From assembly GCF_000413055.1 (NCBI RefSeq), contig NZ_KE332518.1, positions 2,109,583 to 2,173,582 on the forward strand: a stretch of DNA of 64,000 bases. The letters run 5' to 3'. Position numbers and translations under genes: made by a program. A model generated the notes under the pieces. It was given only the letters and a program-made list of their open reading frames with translations, was not told the DNA's origin and ran no database searches. Positions 52,456-60,858 of the stretch are shown in pieces; positions within the stretch are counted from its first letter, which is position 1, and the number at the start of each line of letters is the position of its first letter. The DNA comes from Treponema maltophilum ATCC 51939. Lineage in GTDB: Bacteria > Spirochaetota > Spirochaetia > Treponematales > Treponemataceae.

Positions 52456-53616
52456 CTAAAAGCTAAACAGCACCTTTACATTTGCAAACGTATAGGGGCC
52501 TTTTGTCTGTATGGGCGATTTGAAAAACTGTCCTGCGGCGCAGGAAAGCTGCAAATCGTTTATAATCTGCCAGCGTACGGACGCCTGCCATTGTACGCCC
52601 GCATAACCTTTTGTGCCGGCGTTCATTGCGTTGAAAAACACATCGCCGCTTGCCGTACACAAAAGCGGTTTTATCGGTCTGATCGACGCGGTTATGCCGC
52701 TTTTTATGTGGCCGGCGTATTTTATCGACGAATCGATAGCGGCGGACGTTAAACTGAAGTGTTCAAAGTCGACGATGCCGCGACCCGTCTTTCCGGCGGC
52801 AAAAACCGTCTTCCACGAAAGCATGGAAGAATAAAACGGCAAAAAGGCCGTAAGCTCAAATGCCGACAGGTTTGAAAAAACCGCACGATTCGCCGTGTTC
52901 GCACCGACATACCACGAGGTGGACAGTATATAAAACAGCGGGCCGCGTATCGGGCCGTTCAGCGCGGCGGTTAAAAAGGCACCTGCGGGTTTGGCACCGG
53001 TTGTCGCAAAGGCTTCGAACGAAAGCGTTTGCTGGGCAAAAAGCTGCGGTAAGGTAAAAAAAACGCTGCCGATAACGGCCGACGGCGCAAGTTGATACAC
53101 GTACAGCGCTTTTTCGTCGGGGGTCGAAGAAGTCATGTTCGCCGTTTTCGAGTTTAAAAGGCCGGTAAAGCCCACATAGGCTTTTACGGAAAATTTTTCG
53201 GCATCGACGACCAATTCGACGCCGTCGGCGGGCTGGGAAAATATCAACGCGGTACTGTCGGAAATGCCGAAGCGGCCGATATTGAATGTCGTCTTTACCG
53301 CGCCCTTGTCGGCCGACAAACTGAGTTTTAAAAGGCTTATGTCCCATATGTGGGAAAATTCTTTTTCGCCGAATTTATATGTGTAAGAATAAAAGGTTTC
53401 GGCCGCAAAGTACGAGTTTTTCAATTTGGGAAGCGGCACGCGCATCCACAAGGTCAGCTTATTCGATTGGCTTGCCTTCGACGGAATTGCCTGTATCGAA
53501 GGAATTTGTCCTTTTATACCCGTATCGTCGGAAAGAAATCCGCCCCAATCGAAAGCGGCAGCGGGTAAAATCAACATGCCGAACAAAAGTATTAAACAGT
53601 GTTTTAAATGTTTCAT
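52456..53616 (-). CDS. putative outer-membrane beta-barrel protein
   Basis: 386 residues, signal peptide ending LPAAAFDW. Almost the whole chain alternates polar and hydrophobic residues in strand-length pieces (RVPLPKLKNSYFAAETFYSY, AYVGFTGLL, VQWQASVRWQIINDLQLS) and ends VKVLFSF with the terminal Phe of barrels. The start at 53616 overlaps the preceding stop as ATGA and follows AAGGGGGCGG. It is the middle gene between a small exported protein and FecR. No characterised family recognised. Confidence 0.72.
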   Translation of the reverse strand: MKHLKHCLILLFGMLILPAAAFDWGGFLSDDTGIKGQIPSIQAIPSKASQSNKLTLWMRVPLPKLKNSYFAAETFYSYTYKFGEKEFSHIWDISLLKLSLSADKGAVKTTFNIGRFGISDSTALIFSQPADGVELVVDAEKFSVKAYVGFTGLLNSKTANMTSSTPDEKALYVYQLAPSAVIGSVFFTLPQLFAQQTLSFEAFATTGAKPAGAFLTAALNGPIRGPLFYILSTSWYVGANTANRAVFSNLSAFELTAFLPFYSSMLSWKTVFAAGKTGRGIVDFEHFSLTSAAIDSSIKYAGHIKSGITASIRPIKPLLCTASGDVFFNAMNAGTKGYAGVQWQASVRWQIINDLQLSCAAGQFFKSPIQTKGPYTFANVKVLFSF

Positions 53617-54083
53617 TCCGCCCCCTTCTTCGCGTTTTGAACTTCCGCATAATCGGCACATTTTCCCATTATGTACAAAGCATCGCGTCCCGTTACATAG
53701 GTGTCGGGATCCGCAAAAACCGGCACAAAGCCGAGCGCTTTCAATTCTTTAAGGGCATAGCGCGGCGCTTTAAAAACGGTGTAGCCGATGCCGCCCTTAA
53801 TCTTCCATACTTTTACACAAAAATAAGCGAATTCTTTAACGGTCAGCGGCTGTTCGGAAACGCTCAGTTTCGGAAACGAACTGAACGCGGCCAGCATTTT
53901 GCCGGCTTCGGCGTCGCTCATGTTTTCGCTGCCCAAGCCCAGATAGCTTGAAGCGAAATAGGCCGCCTGATTAAAGGTAACGCGCGGAGCGTTTATCATT
54001 GCCGTCATTCTGTCGGCCTGCTGTGCAAAAGCAAGAGCGCAAAAAACGAGTAAAAAAAAGGATAAAAATACGTTTTTTTTCAT
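53613..54083 (-). CDS. small exported protein of unknown function
   Basis: 156 residues. A signal peptide ends LVFCALAFAQQ. The rest is helical and rather charged: PRVTFNQAAYFASSYLGLGS, FAYFCVKVWKIKGG and YVTGRDALYIMGKCADYAEV. It resembles no family I know. ATG at 54083 follows AGGGGG. It is first in the barrel-FecR unit, the stop overlapping the next start, and 45 bases from the divergent cyclase gene. Confidence 0.72.
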   Translation of the reverse strand: MKKNVFLSFFLLVFCALAFAQQADRMTAMINAPRVTFNQAAYFASSYLGLGSENMSDAEAGKMLAAFSSFPKLSVSEQPLTVKEFAYFCVKVWKIKGGIGYTVFKAPRYALKELKALGFVPVFADPDTYVTGRDALYIMGKCADYAEVQNAKKGAE

Positions 54084-54091
54084 TTTTCCCC

Positions 54092-54120
54092 CTGAATTCG
54101 CTTTATTTATATGATATACT
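54092..54120 (+). promoter_or_regulatory. promoter of the CHASE2 cyclase gene, near-leaderless
   Basis: TATACT (54115-54120) ends seven bases before the ATG at 54128, with a weak CTGAAT (54092-54097) 17 bases upstream. No ribosome site precedes the ATG. Confidence 0.5.
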
Positions 54121-54127
54121 AAAAAGT

Positions 54128-56923
54128 ATGAAAAAGCAAGAAAAGGAACATTTTTTTTCAATTTTCAGACCTGAGATTTTAATCTGTACGGCGGTCGTTT
54201 TGCTGACCGCGTTCGGATCCGTAATCGGCATATTCGAAAAACTTGAACTGAGAATGTACGATATTCTTGTTGCCGTAAAACCCGCCGTTCCGAAACAAAA
54301 AGATATTTTAATCGCGGCTATCGACGACGCGTCCATCGGAGAAATCGGAACCTTTCCGTGGAGCCGCGATATTTTAGGCGATGCGTTGATCCGCATGCGA
54401 GAACTAGGCGCACAAACGGCCGTATTCGATATCGAATACGTATCACCGTCGCAGCGCGGCATCGATCCGGTCGTTGAAAACTCGCTGCCGGAACGCTTCG
54501 GCCGAAGCGAAACGCAAATCGCTTCGCTTATAGAAGACCTTTCCGATGCGGTTGCGCGCGGCGATCTTCCGCCGGCCTACGCTCCGGAAACGGCAAAGGA
54601 TTTAGTCGAATCGTATGTCGCGCCCGAATTTAAAGACTTGCAAAACGCCGTAGTCGGAAAGCTTTCGCGCGACAACGATGTGTACTTTGCAAACGCGATT
54701 CACTTTTTCGGTAATACATGGCTTACGATAAACGCATGCGATATGGGCATAAACATTCCCGACGAATTGAACGAATACGTGCGCGACAATGTGCTTTTAA
54801 AAAACGTAACGGCGCCGGCGGGTCTTATTGCGCACGAAAACGATTTGTTTTTGGCGCAGCAGCAGCTTACCCGCAAGATGACGCCGGCATTGCTCGTACT
54901 TATGAAGCAGGCTCAGGGCGCGGGCTTTACGAACGTCGTTTTGGATTCCGACGGTACAAGGCGGCGCATAGAGCTTTTACACGAAAGCGACGGCCTGTAT
55001 ATTCCCCAGCTTATGCTGGCTCCGCTTTTAAAGATGCTGCAAACGGATACCCTCGTGCGCACAAAAAGTTCTCTCGTCTTAAAAAACGCGCTTTTTCCGG
55101 GAGAAGAAAGACCGCGCGACGTTTCGATCCCGCTCGATTCAAACGGACGAATGCTTATAAACTGGATCCCCGATGCGTTCCGCAACAGCTTTAAAAACGA
55201 ATCGGTTTTGTTTTTATACGATTTGGACAAAAAAGAACAGGCGATTTTTTCGATTTTGCAAAGTCTTGCCGGCTTCCGTTTGGGGCGCGGCGGCGCCATG
55301 CTCGGTTATTACGACGCTGCGAATTATTTAACCGCTTCGTATGCCGACTTGCAGACGGCCAAGCGGGAACTGCTCGAAGATACCGAAAATCCTTCACGCA
55401 CCGATCCGCGCTATGACGACTATTTTGAGCGCCGCCGAACCTTTTTCGGCGAATGCGCCGAACTGCTTGATCCGATGTACGAACAGGAAATTCTTTCACT
55501 TTTGAACGAATTGACCACGGACGAAAACCGCGCGGAAATCGCCGATATCGCCTCTTCGGTAACCGATAAATTTTCAAAACTCGCCTCCTATCTTAAAGAA
55601 TACAACAACCTCTTTACCGAACTGCAATCGCTGTACGGCGGAGCAATCTGCATTATCGGGCACACGGCGAGCAATTCCACCGACTTGGGAACCACGCCGT
55701 TTTGGGGACAGTACCCGAACATCGGAACGCATGCGAATGTTTTAAATACGATTTTGAATGAGAATTTTATCACGCCGATTCCGTGGTACGTCGGTTTTGC
55801 ATGCTGCGCCTTTGTGCTTTTTATTATCGTATTTTTCGACCGGCGCATAAGCATTACGGCCTTAAACATCATCGGCGCATCGGGAATCGTCGCCGTTCCG
55901 CTTATTTCCTTTGTGCTGATTCAATTCGGCGTGTATACGCCCTTTGTCGGTTCGTTTTTGGCGGTCGTTTTGTGCTACATAGGAACATCGCTATACCGGT
56001 TCGCTTCGGCCGAAAAAGATAAAACTTTTTTGCGCCGCGCGTTTTCGACTTATTTGTCCGAAAAAGTCGTAGACGAAATCGTAAACGATCCTTCAAAGCT
56101 GACGCTCGGCGGCGAAGAAAAAAAGATTACGGCGCTGTTTACCGACATAAAAAGTTTTTCGACGCTTTCGGAAAAAGTTACGCCGGTGCAGTTGGTCAAT
56201 ATCTTAAACGAATACCTGACCGATTTAAGCAATATCATTTTGAACCATCAGGGCACCATCGATAAATATATCGGCGATGCGATTGTTTCGTTTTTCGGCG
56301 CGCCGATTACCGTGGAAGACCACGCGTGGCAAGCCTGCGTTGCCGCCGTCCGCATGAAAGAAGCCGAAGTGCGGCTGAATAAACGGATGACCGAAGAAGG
56401 CGGACTTCCGATGCCGCTTCAAACGCGTATCGGCATAAACACCGGCAACATGGTCGTCGGCAACATGGGCACCGATATGAAGATGAACTATACGATTATG
56501 GGCAACGACGTGAACCTTGCCGCCCGGCTCGAAGGCGTAAACAAAAGTTATGCGTCGTGGATACTTGCATCCGAATCGACGTGGGATGCGGCGAATACGG
56601 GTGCAAATGCGGGGACCCTGCTCGGCCGCCGCCTGGATCGCGTACGCGTTATCGGCATCGAACAGCCCGTGCAGTTGTACAATATTTTAGGCATAAAATC
56701 GGAAGCAAGCGCCGACCAAGTCGAATGTGTAAAGGTCTTCCATGCGGGGCTTGACCGCTATCTGCAAAAAGACTTCGAAGGCGCCAAAAAGCTTTTTCAA
56801 ACGGCATCGCGCATTCTTCCGGGCGACGGGCCTTCCGAAGTGTTCGCCGCGCGCTGCACCGAATTTATCAAAACGGGCGTTCCCAAAAACTGGTCGGGCG
56901 TTTTAACCATGACGACAAAGTAG
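54128..56923 (+). CDS. adenylate cyclase with CHASE2 sensor domain
   Basis: 931 residues. After a first membrane helix (ILICTAVVLLTAFGSVIGIF) comes a periplasmic CHASE2 domain to about residue 545 (RMYDILVAVKP, IDDASIGEIGTFPWSRD, DGTRRRIELLHE), three membrane helices, then a class III cyclase. Metal Asp residues lie in FTDIKSF and DKYIGDAIVSFFG, the adenine-selecting Lys is in IDKYIG with Asp in GNDVNLAARLE, and the transition-state Asn and Arg are in the same motif. It should make cAMP in the cytoplasm in response to an outside cue. ATG at 54128; a longer start has no support. Divergent from the barrel-FecR unit. Confidence 0.93.
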   Translation: MKKQEKEHFFSIFRPEILICTAVVLLTAFGSVIGIFEKLELRMYDILVAVKPAVPKQKDILIAAIDDASIGEIGTFPWSRDILGDALIRMRELGAQTAVFDIEYVSPSQRGIDPVVENSLPERFGRSETQIASLIEDLSDAVARGDLPPAYAPETAKDLVESYVAPEFKDLQNAVVGKLSRDNDVYFANAIHFFGNTWLTINACDMGINIPDELNEYVRDNVLLKNVTAPAGLIAHENDLFLAQQQLTRKMTPALLVLMKQAQGAGFTNVVLDSDGTRRRIELLHESDGLYIPQLMLAPLLKMLQTDTLVRTKSSLVLKNALFPGEERPRDVSIPLDSNGRMLINWIPDAFRNSFKNESVLFLYDLDKKEQAIFSILQSLAGFRLGRGGAMLGYYDAANYLTASYADLQTAKRELLEDTENPSRTDPRYDDYFERRRTFFGECAELLDPMYEQEILSLLNELTTDENRAEIADIASSVTDKFSKLASYLKEYNNLFTELQSLYGGAICIIGHTASNSTDLGTTPFWGQYPNIGTHANVLNTILNENFITPIPWYVGFACCAFVLFIIVFFDRRISITALNIIGASGIVAVPLISFVLIQFGVYTPFVGSFLAVVLCYIGTSLYRFASAEKDKTFLRRAFSTYLSEKVVDEIVNDPSKLTLGGEEKKITALFTDIKSFSTLSEKVTPVQLVNILNEYLTDLSNIILNHQGTIDKYIGDAIVSFFGAPITVEDHAWQACVAAVRMKEAEVRLNKRMTEEGGLPMPLQTRIGINTGNMVVGNMGTDMKMNYTIMGNDVNLAARLEGVNKSYASWILASESTWDAANTGANAGTLLGRRLDRVRVIGIEQPVQLYNILGIKSEASADQVECVKVFHAGLDRYLQKDFEGAKKLFQTASRILPGDGPSEVFAARCTEFIKTGVPKNWSGVLTMTTK

Positions 56924-56968
56924 CGCGAACGCAACTTCAGTATGATTTTATTTCCATTACTTTCGCAG

Positions 56969-57001
56969 TAAAAAAAGCAAGCATTGAGACTTGCTTTTTT
57001 T
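56969..57001 (+). terminator. terminator of the cyclase gene
   Basis: AAAAAAGCAAG ending at 56981 pairs with CTTGCTTTTTT from 56990, with an 8-base loop and seven T residues after it, 46 bases past the stop. Confidence 0.8.
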
Positions 57002-57056
57002 ACAAGTAGAGCTATATTCTAATAGTGGGATTTTCCACTTGTACAGGAGATGCATT

Positions 57057-57326
57057 ATGCCAATGCAAATAGTAAAATCCTATGATGCAAAACTTGACTC
57101 AAAGAAAAGAATCACATTAAGAAATGTATATTACGACTACTATCATGTAGAAGAATTCGGAGACAGAAACGATGTCAGGCAATTATTTTATATTATTGGA
57201 CACAACTTCATATTTCATTTCCCCAACAATCCCAGCCGTCGACTTGCTGACGAGCAAACAACTCGATTCTTTTTGTATTGTCACCAAATAATTTTTCTAT
57301 TCTTCGCATTATTTCATCTGGTTTAA
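57057..57326 (+). pseudogene. truncated antitoxin-like gene at the edge of the R-M island
   Basis: The first 36 residues, MQIVKSYDAKLDSKKRITLR followed by NVYYDYYHVEEFGD, match a family of small AbrB/antitoxin-like proteins that I recognise by the DSKKR-x-T-x-R core and which normally continue to about 80 residues with a GxIxLxPR strand. Here the match stops near base 57165; the rest to the stop at 57326 is unrelated and lies antisense to the methyltransferase. It has a normal GGAG ribosome site and a TATATT -10 (57013). Probably a gene interrupted when the restriction-modification island arrived. Confidence 0.5.
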
Positions 57327-57765
57327 CCGAATGACCAAGACGGGGATGCATTAAAACTTGTGGAACGGTTTTATCCACGCTTTTAATATGCCCTCGCATT
57401 GCGAGTAAACACAGCTCAGCATTTGCCTTAGTATAACTTCCCATGCCAGCTAAAGGCTGACCATCTTTTCTGGTTTTAATCCAAGTAAAAGCACAAGTTT
57501 TGTATTTAAAACCCCACGCTTCAATTACTGAGAAAACATCTTTTAGACACGGCATCGTCGTCCAAATAAAAAGTGCACAATTTTTCGTACGGATTTTCTT
57601 GATTGTATCACCAAGTGCACAAATCTCTGAAATTTCCATTGTTTTATAATGTTTTTCAGGACAAAAATTTCCGCCAGTTTCTCCTTTGCCCCAAAGGTAG
57701 GCCCAAGGTGGGTCAGCGTAGATAATATCATATTTATTTTCTGTATTGTAAATATCAATTTTCAT
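57208..57765 (-). CDS. MT-A70-family adenine methyltransferase
   Basis: 185 residues. The catalytic motif YADPPWAYLWG and the surrounding FIWTTMPCL and NAELCLLAMRG are typical of the MT-A70 group; bacterial members are N6-adenine DNA methylases. AT-rich base use matches the two upstream genes. It starts one base after the upstream stop, so it is the third gene of the restriction-modification unit and may modify the same site or a second strand. Confidence 0.87.
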   Translation of the reverse strand: MKIDIYNTENKYDIIYADPPWAYLWGKGETGGNFCPEKHYKTMEISEICALGDTIKKIRTKNCALFIWTTMPCLKDVFSVIEAWGFKYKTCAFTWIKTRKDGQPLAGMGSYTKANAELCLLAMRGHIKSVDKTVPQVLMHPRLGHSVKPDEIMRRIEKLFGDNTKRIELFARQQVDGWDCWGNEI

Positions 57766-57766
57766 T

Positions 57767-58903
57767 TTAAAACAATTTCTGATAGTATGATTTTACTTCT
57801 TCATATTTCAAGGTTTTGAAAAACATCTTCGCTGTGATTGTTGGATTCAACTGCTGCACTTTCATTAAATTGAAAGTGATATATTCCCCGTCATCTTCAC
57901 AATCTTTCGCATAAACAAAGAACAATGGAGTGATTTTATAACCTGAAATTTTACCATCTCCGCCGCGTTCTGTTCTTACTTCAAGTTTACTCTTTTTAAG
58001 TCTTACGGTTACGCCATCAATATCGGGGTTGTATTGTAGCATAAATCGAGACAAAGCACATGGAGTCCAAACCTTATAATGGTTTCTACCTGATGGTCTT
58101 ATTTCTCCTTCAAGTTTGGCCCAGAGTTGTACTTGGTTTACAGGTATCATCACAAAGTAGCCATTAATATCTTCAGTACAAATCACATCAGCATATTTTT
58201 TCGTATAGTTGTTTAACACAGCGATATTTATACTTTCTTCAGAAAAGTTATTAATATTGTGTCCCATAACTTCAAAAAAATTTAAATCCTTTTGCTCATT
58301 TAGCATTGCTTCAAACTGAGGGTAGCGATCCAGGAAGTCTTTTGTGATTTTTATTTTTCCGTCTTCACCATATTTGGGTAAATCAGGTTCGCTGGTTTTT
58401 GCGCCAGGTTCTTTAAACTCAATTGTGTAAATAACTAGATCACTTACACTGATCAAGGCGCTGTCAATTCCATCGCAGCTACCTGCCTGAATCAACATCC
58501 GTCGTTTGCCTTTTGTAGAATACGCATAACGGGGAACTAAATTGTAAGATTTGATTAAATTCAAAACTGGGGGCGGAATAAATAACGGTTCATCTGAGCA
58601 ATTTGCAAACGAATCCAATTTTAGCATATTTGCGAAAGTTTGAGCATAAACACATTCACTAAAAACTGCGGACTGAATATTATTTCCCTCTTCATAACTT
58701 TTGCGAATTTGGTGTTCCAACGCGGGACATATTTCTTTTAACTCATTCAAATCTAATTCATCGCTTCTTTTGGTTGCAAATTTCCAAAGGGCGTTTCGCT
58801 TATCTTTGGCAAAAATAACTTTTATCGGAGCAATGCTATAAAACTCCTGCATTATTTCTTTTTGCGATTTTGCTAATGGGATAATTTCGTTTTCTACTTT
58901 CAT
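57767..58903 (-). CDS. probable type II restriction endonuclease
   Basis: 378 residues without recognisable helicase or methylase motifs. A PD-(D/E)XK-like core can be read at GIDSALISVSDLVIYTIEFKE: Asp, then strand ending Glu-x-Lys (EFK). The ATG overlaps the upstream methyltransferase stop as ATGA. Its place between two adenine methyltransferases strongly suggests a restriction enzyme; the recognition site is unknown. Base use is AT-rich, unlike the host genes. Confidence 0.72.
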   Translation of the reverse strand: MKVENEIIPLAKSQKEIMQEFYSIAPIKVIFAKDKRNALWKFATKRSDELDLNELKEICPALEHQIRKSYEEGNNIQSAVFSECVYAQTFANMLKLDSFANCSDEPLFIPPPVLNLIKSYNLVPRYAYSTKGKRRMLIQAGSCDGIDSALISVSDLVIYTIEFKEPGAKTSEPDLPKYGEDGKIKITKDFLDRYPQFEAMLNEQKDLNFFEVMGHNINNFSEESINIAVLNNYTKKYADVICTEDINGYFVMIPVNQVQLWAKLEGEIRPSGRNHYKVWTPCALSRFMLQYNPDIDGVTVRLKKSKLEVRTERGGDGKISGYKITPLFFVYAKDCEDDGEYITFNLMKVQQLNPTITAKMFFKTLKYEEVKSYYQKLF

Positions 58904-60525
58904 ACACTTACCTTTAATGCCATATTTGAATGAATCAAATCCATTGTTGAATTATCAACATTCAGATTTAGAATTTTCAAAAATCGTTGATTTATCTTAT
59001 CTCTATATTCACGAGGATATTTTATATTTTCTTGAACACCAACATTATTCTTTTTAATGATAAATTTGCTTGCTTTAGTAGACATTTCTTGTGTCGTTTT
59101 TTTAAAAAATTCATGGTCGTCTTCAGTCAAAGAATCATATATAACAGGCATTCTTAAAAGCAAACTGACAGGGTAAGTAATACCGCCATCATAAAGTCGC
59201 CAGTGCCAATAAGCAAACGAAGAATTTATAAGACAATATGCAAAATCAAATTTTTTCTTATCGTTAAAATGTAAAACTGTTAAACCATTTCTATTTATCA
59301 AACCCGAAAAAGCACTCGTAAAGTAACGGCAAGTGTTCGCAGTAGAAAGTGTATATTCACCGCTTTTTGATATTAGTTCAGCAAGCGTATGATGTTCTGC
59401 TTTCTCCATTACTCGGTCATACAATGGTTGTAATTCCTTAAAACATTTATAAAACGCCGGTGAAGCTCGAGAGATTTTTTGTCGTTTCGGCGATAAAAAA
59501 CTTTCAAGCATTTTACATTGCAAAAGTTCTTTTCGTTCTGTAGATTTAAAACGAATAAGCGGAGTGAGTCTAAACCCATCACAATTGTTTTTCCGTAGTA
59601 CTGTAATTGCGGCACGGACTGAATTACTCGTATTAGTGTTAAAAATTCCGTGCTTTCGTCCGCAAAAGATGTTTCCTGGAACATTGTCAAAAGAATAAAT
59701 TTCACCAGAACACTGATTTAAAATCATTCTTAATGAATAAAACTTACTTCCTGAAATAAAACTATAGGGAGTGATAATTACGGCAGAATTACAATTCTGT
59801 ATAATTTTCTCCATGAAGCAAGAGTACAATTCTCTCGAATCGTTCAAAACCTTTGTATCTTTCCAATCCAAGCCAACTTGTTGAATTGCCGCATACGGGG
59901 GATTTGAAATGACTTTGCAATTTTCAGGGAGTTTTATTTTTGAAGAAAGAAAATCTCCGATAAAGCAATGAACTTTATCACCTAAGTTTTTCCCATATTT
60001 TTGAAGAATTGCCGTTTTGCAAATATTTAAAGCGGTTTCATCCATATCATATAAAAATAATTTGCCACTTTGAATAAGTCTTTTTGCATTTTTTTCCCCA
60101 ATAAAATCCAAATAAGTTAGAATAAGTTTTCCGGTTCCACAAGCTACATCACAAATATTTTCGCCGTCAACGGAATCAAACCATTCGCTCATTATGCTTG
60201 CAACATCTTCAGGAGTATAATATTGCCCCTTATTCTTTTTCTGAATTTTATTTTGAATTGCAAGGCCAATTTCGTACATCTCTCCAAAGTTTTTTATATT
60301 TAAAAAATCTTCGTTTTCACCATAATTCAAAACAAATTCGCAAATATAAGCCCAAGTATATGAAAGTCCAGTCTTTTCTACATCGTCTATATAGTTTTCT
60401 AGCACGTATGACTTAAATTTTGACAACAAATTATCATTAAAAGAGATTTCTATTTCTTTTTCTATTTTTGGAGTTTCCTCAATAAGTTCATCAAAAAGGC
60501 TGTTCTGAAAATAATCTCGTTTCAT
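58900..60525 (-). CDS. N6-adenine DNA methyltransferase (TaqI-like)
   Basis: 541 residues. KGQYYTPEDVASIMSEWF, motif I DVACGTGKLILTYL, DMDETALNIC and motif IV SNPPYAAIQQVG are the marks of a gamma-class N6-adenine methylase of the TaqI/Eco57I group; the last 300 residues resemble a target-recognition domain. It protects host DNA from the adjacent restriction enzyme. First gene of the unit, predicted leaderless: TATATT ends six bases before the ATG. AT-rich. Confidence 0.88.
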   Translation of the reverse strand: MKRDYFQNSLFDELIEETPKIEKEIEISFNDNLLSKFKSYVLENYIDDVEKTGLSYTWAYICEFVLNYGENEDFLNIKNFGEMYEIGLAIQNKIQKKNKGQYYTPEDVASIMSEWFDSVDGENICDVACGTGKLILTYLDFIGEKNAKRLIQSGKLFLYDMDETALNICKTAILQKYGKNLGDKVHCFIGDFLSSKIKLPENCKVISNPPYAAIQQVGLDWKDTKVLNDSRELYSCFMEKIIQNCNSAVIITPYSFISGSKFYSLRMILNQCSGEIYSFDNVPGNIFCGRKHGIFNTNTSNSVRAAITVLRKNNCDGFRLTPLIRFKSTERKELLQCKMLESFLSPKRQKISRASPAFYKCFKELQPLYDRVMEKAEHHTLAELISKSGEYTLSTANTCRYFTSAFSGLINRNGLTVLHFNDKKKFDFAYCLINSSFAYWHWRLYDGGITYPVSLLLRMPVIYDSLTEDDHEFFKKTTQEMSTKASKFIIKKNNVGVQENIKYPREYRDKINQRFLKILNLNVDNSTMDLIHSNMALKVSV

Positions 60526-60531
60526 ACTACA

Positions 60532-60560
60532 AATATATCATAATTTTCTATCTTATTAAA
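60532..60560 (-). promoter_or_regulatory. promoter of the restriction-modification unit, leaderless spacing
   Basis: Minus-strand TATATT (60532-60537) lies six bases (TGTAGT) before the ATG at 60525; TTTAAT (60555-60560) is a weak -35 at 17 bases. Confidence 0.5.
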
Positions 60561-60824
60561 GGTACGACTAAAAAATCAGCGCCCCGGGGTAGGAGTCCTT
60601 CTAACATTATTTTTAATCGCAAATGGACTTGTCCGATTTGTCGGCTTTGGAAGTGGTGTTATGCATTTATTATTCATACCAATATATAAGCCCTAAATCG
60701 TTTACAACGCTCAGAGAAGCATAATCAAAACTCGCTAAAGAAAGATAGAATAATCTTGGAAGGACAAGGGGCGGCAGTCTTTTTCCCCGTTCATACCGAA
60801 ATTCTATTTCCGCCTGCCGATGCC
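60544..60824. other. gene-free spacer with a possible membrane-protein remnant
   Basis: The gap 60526-60858 (333 bases) has no complete gene. A plus-strand frame 60544-60696 reads through about 50 codons, with RPGVGVLLTLFLIANGLVRF as a hydrophobic helix and a stop after PIYKP, without a start or ribosome site. It may be the remains of a small membrane-protein gene at the right end of the island. The rest shows nothing up to the ctpA promoter. Confidence 0.35.
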
Positions 60825-60852
60825 TTGACAAATTACGGTCAGCCCGTACAAT
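60825..60852 (+). promoter_or_regulatory. promoter of ctpA, leaderless spacing
   Basis: Consensus TTGACA (60825-60830), 16 bases, TACAAT (60847-60852), then six bases AAGTAT and the ATG at 60859. No ribosome site. Confidence 0.72.
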
Positions 60853-60858
60853 AAGTAT

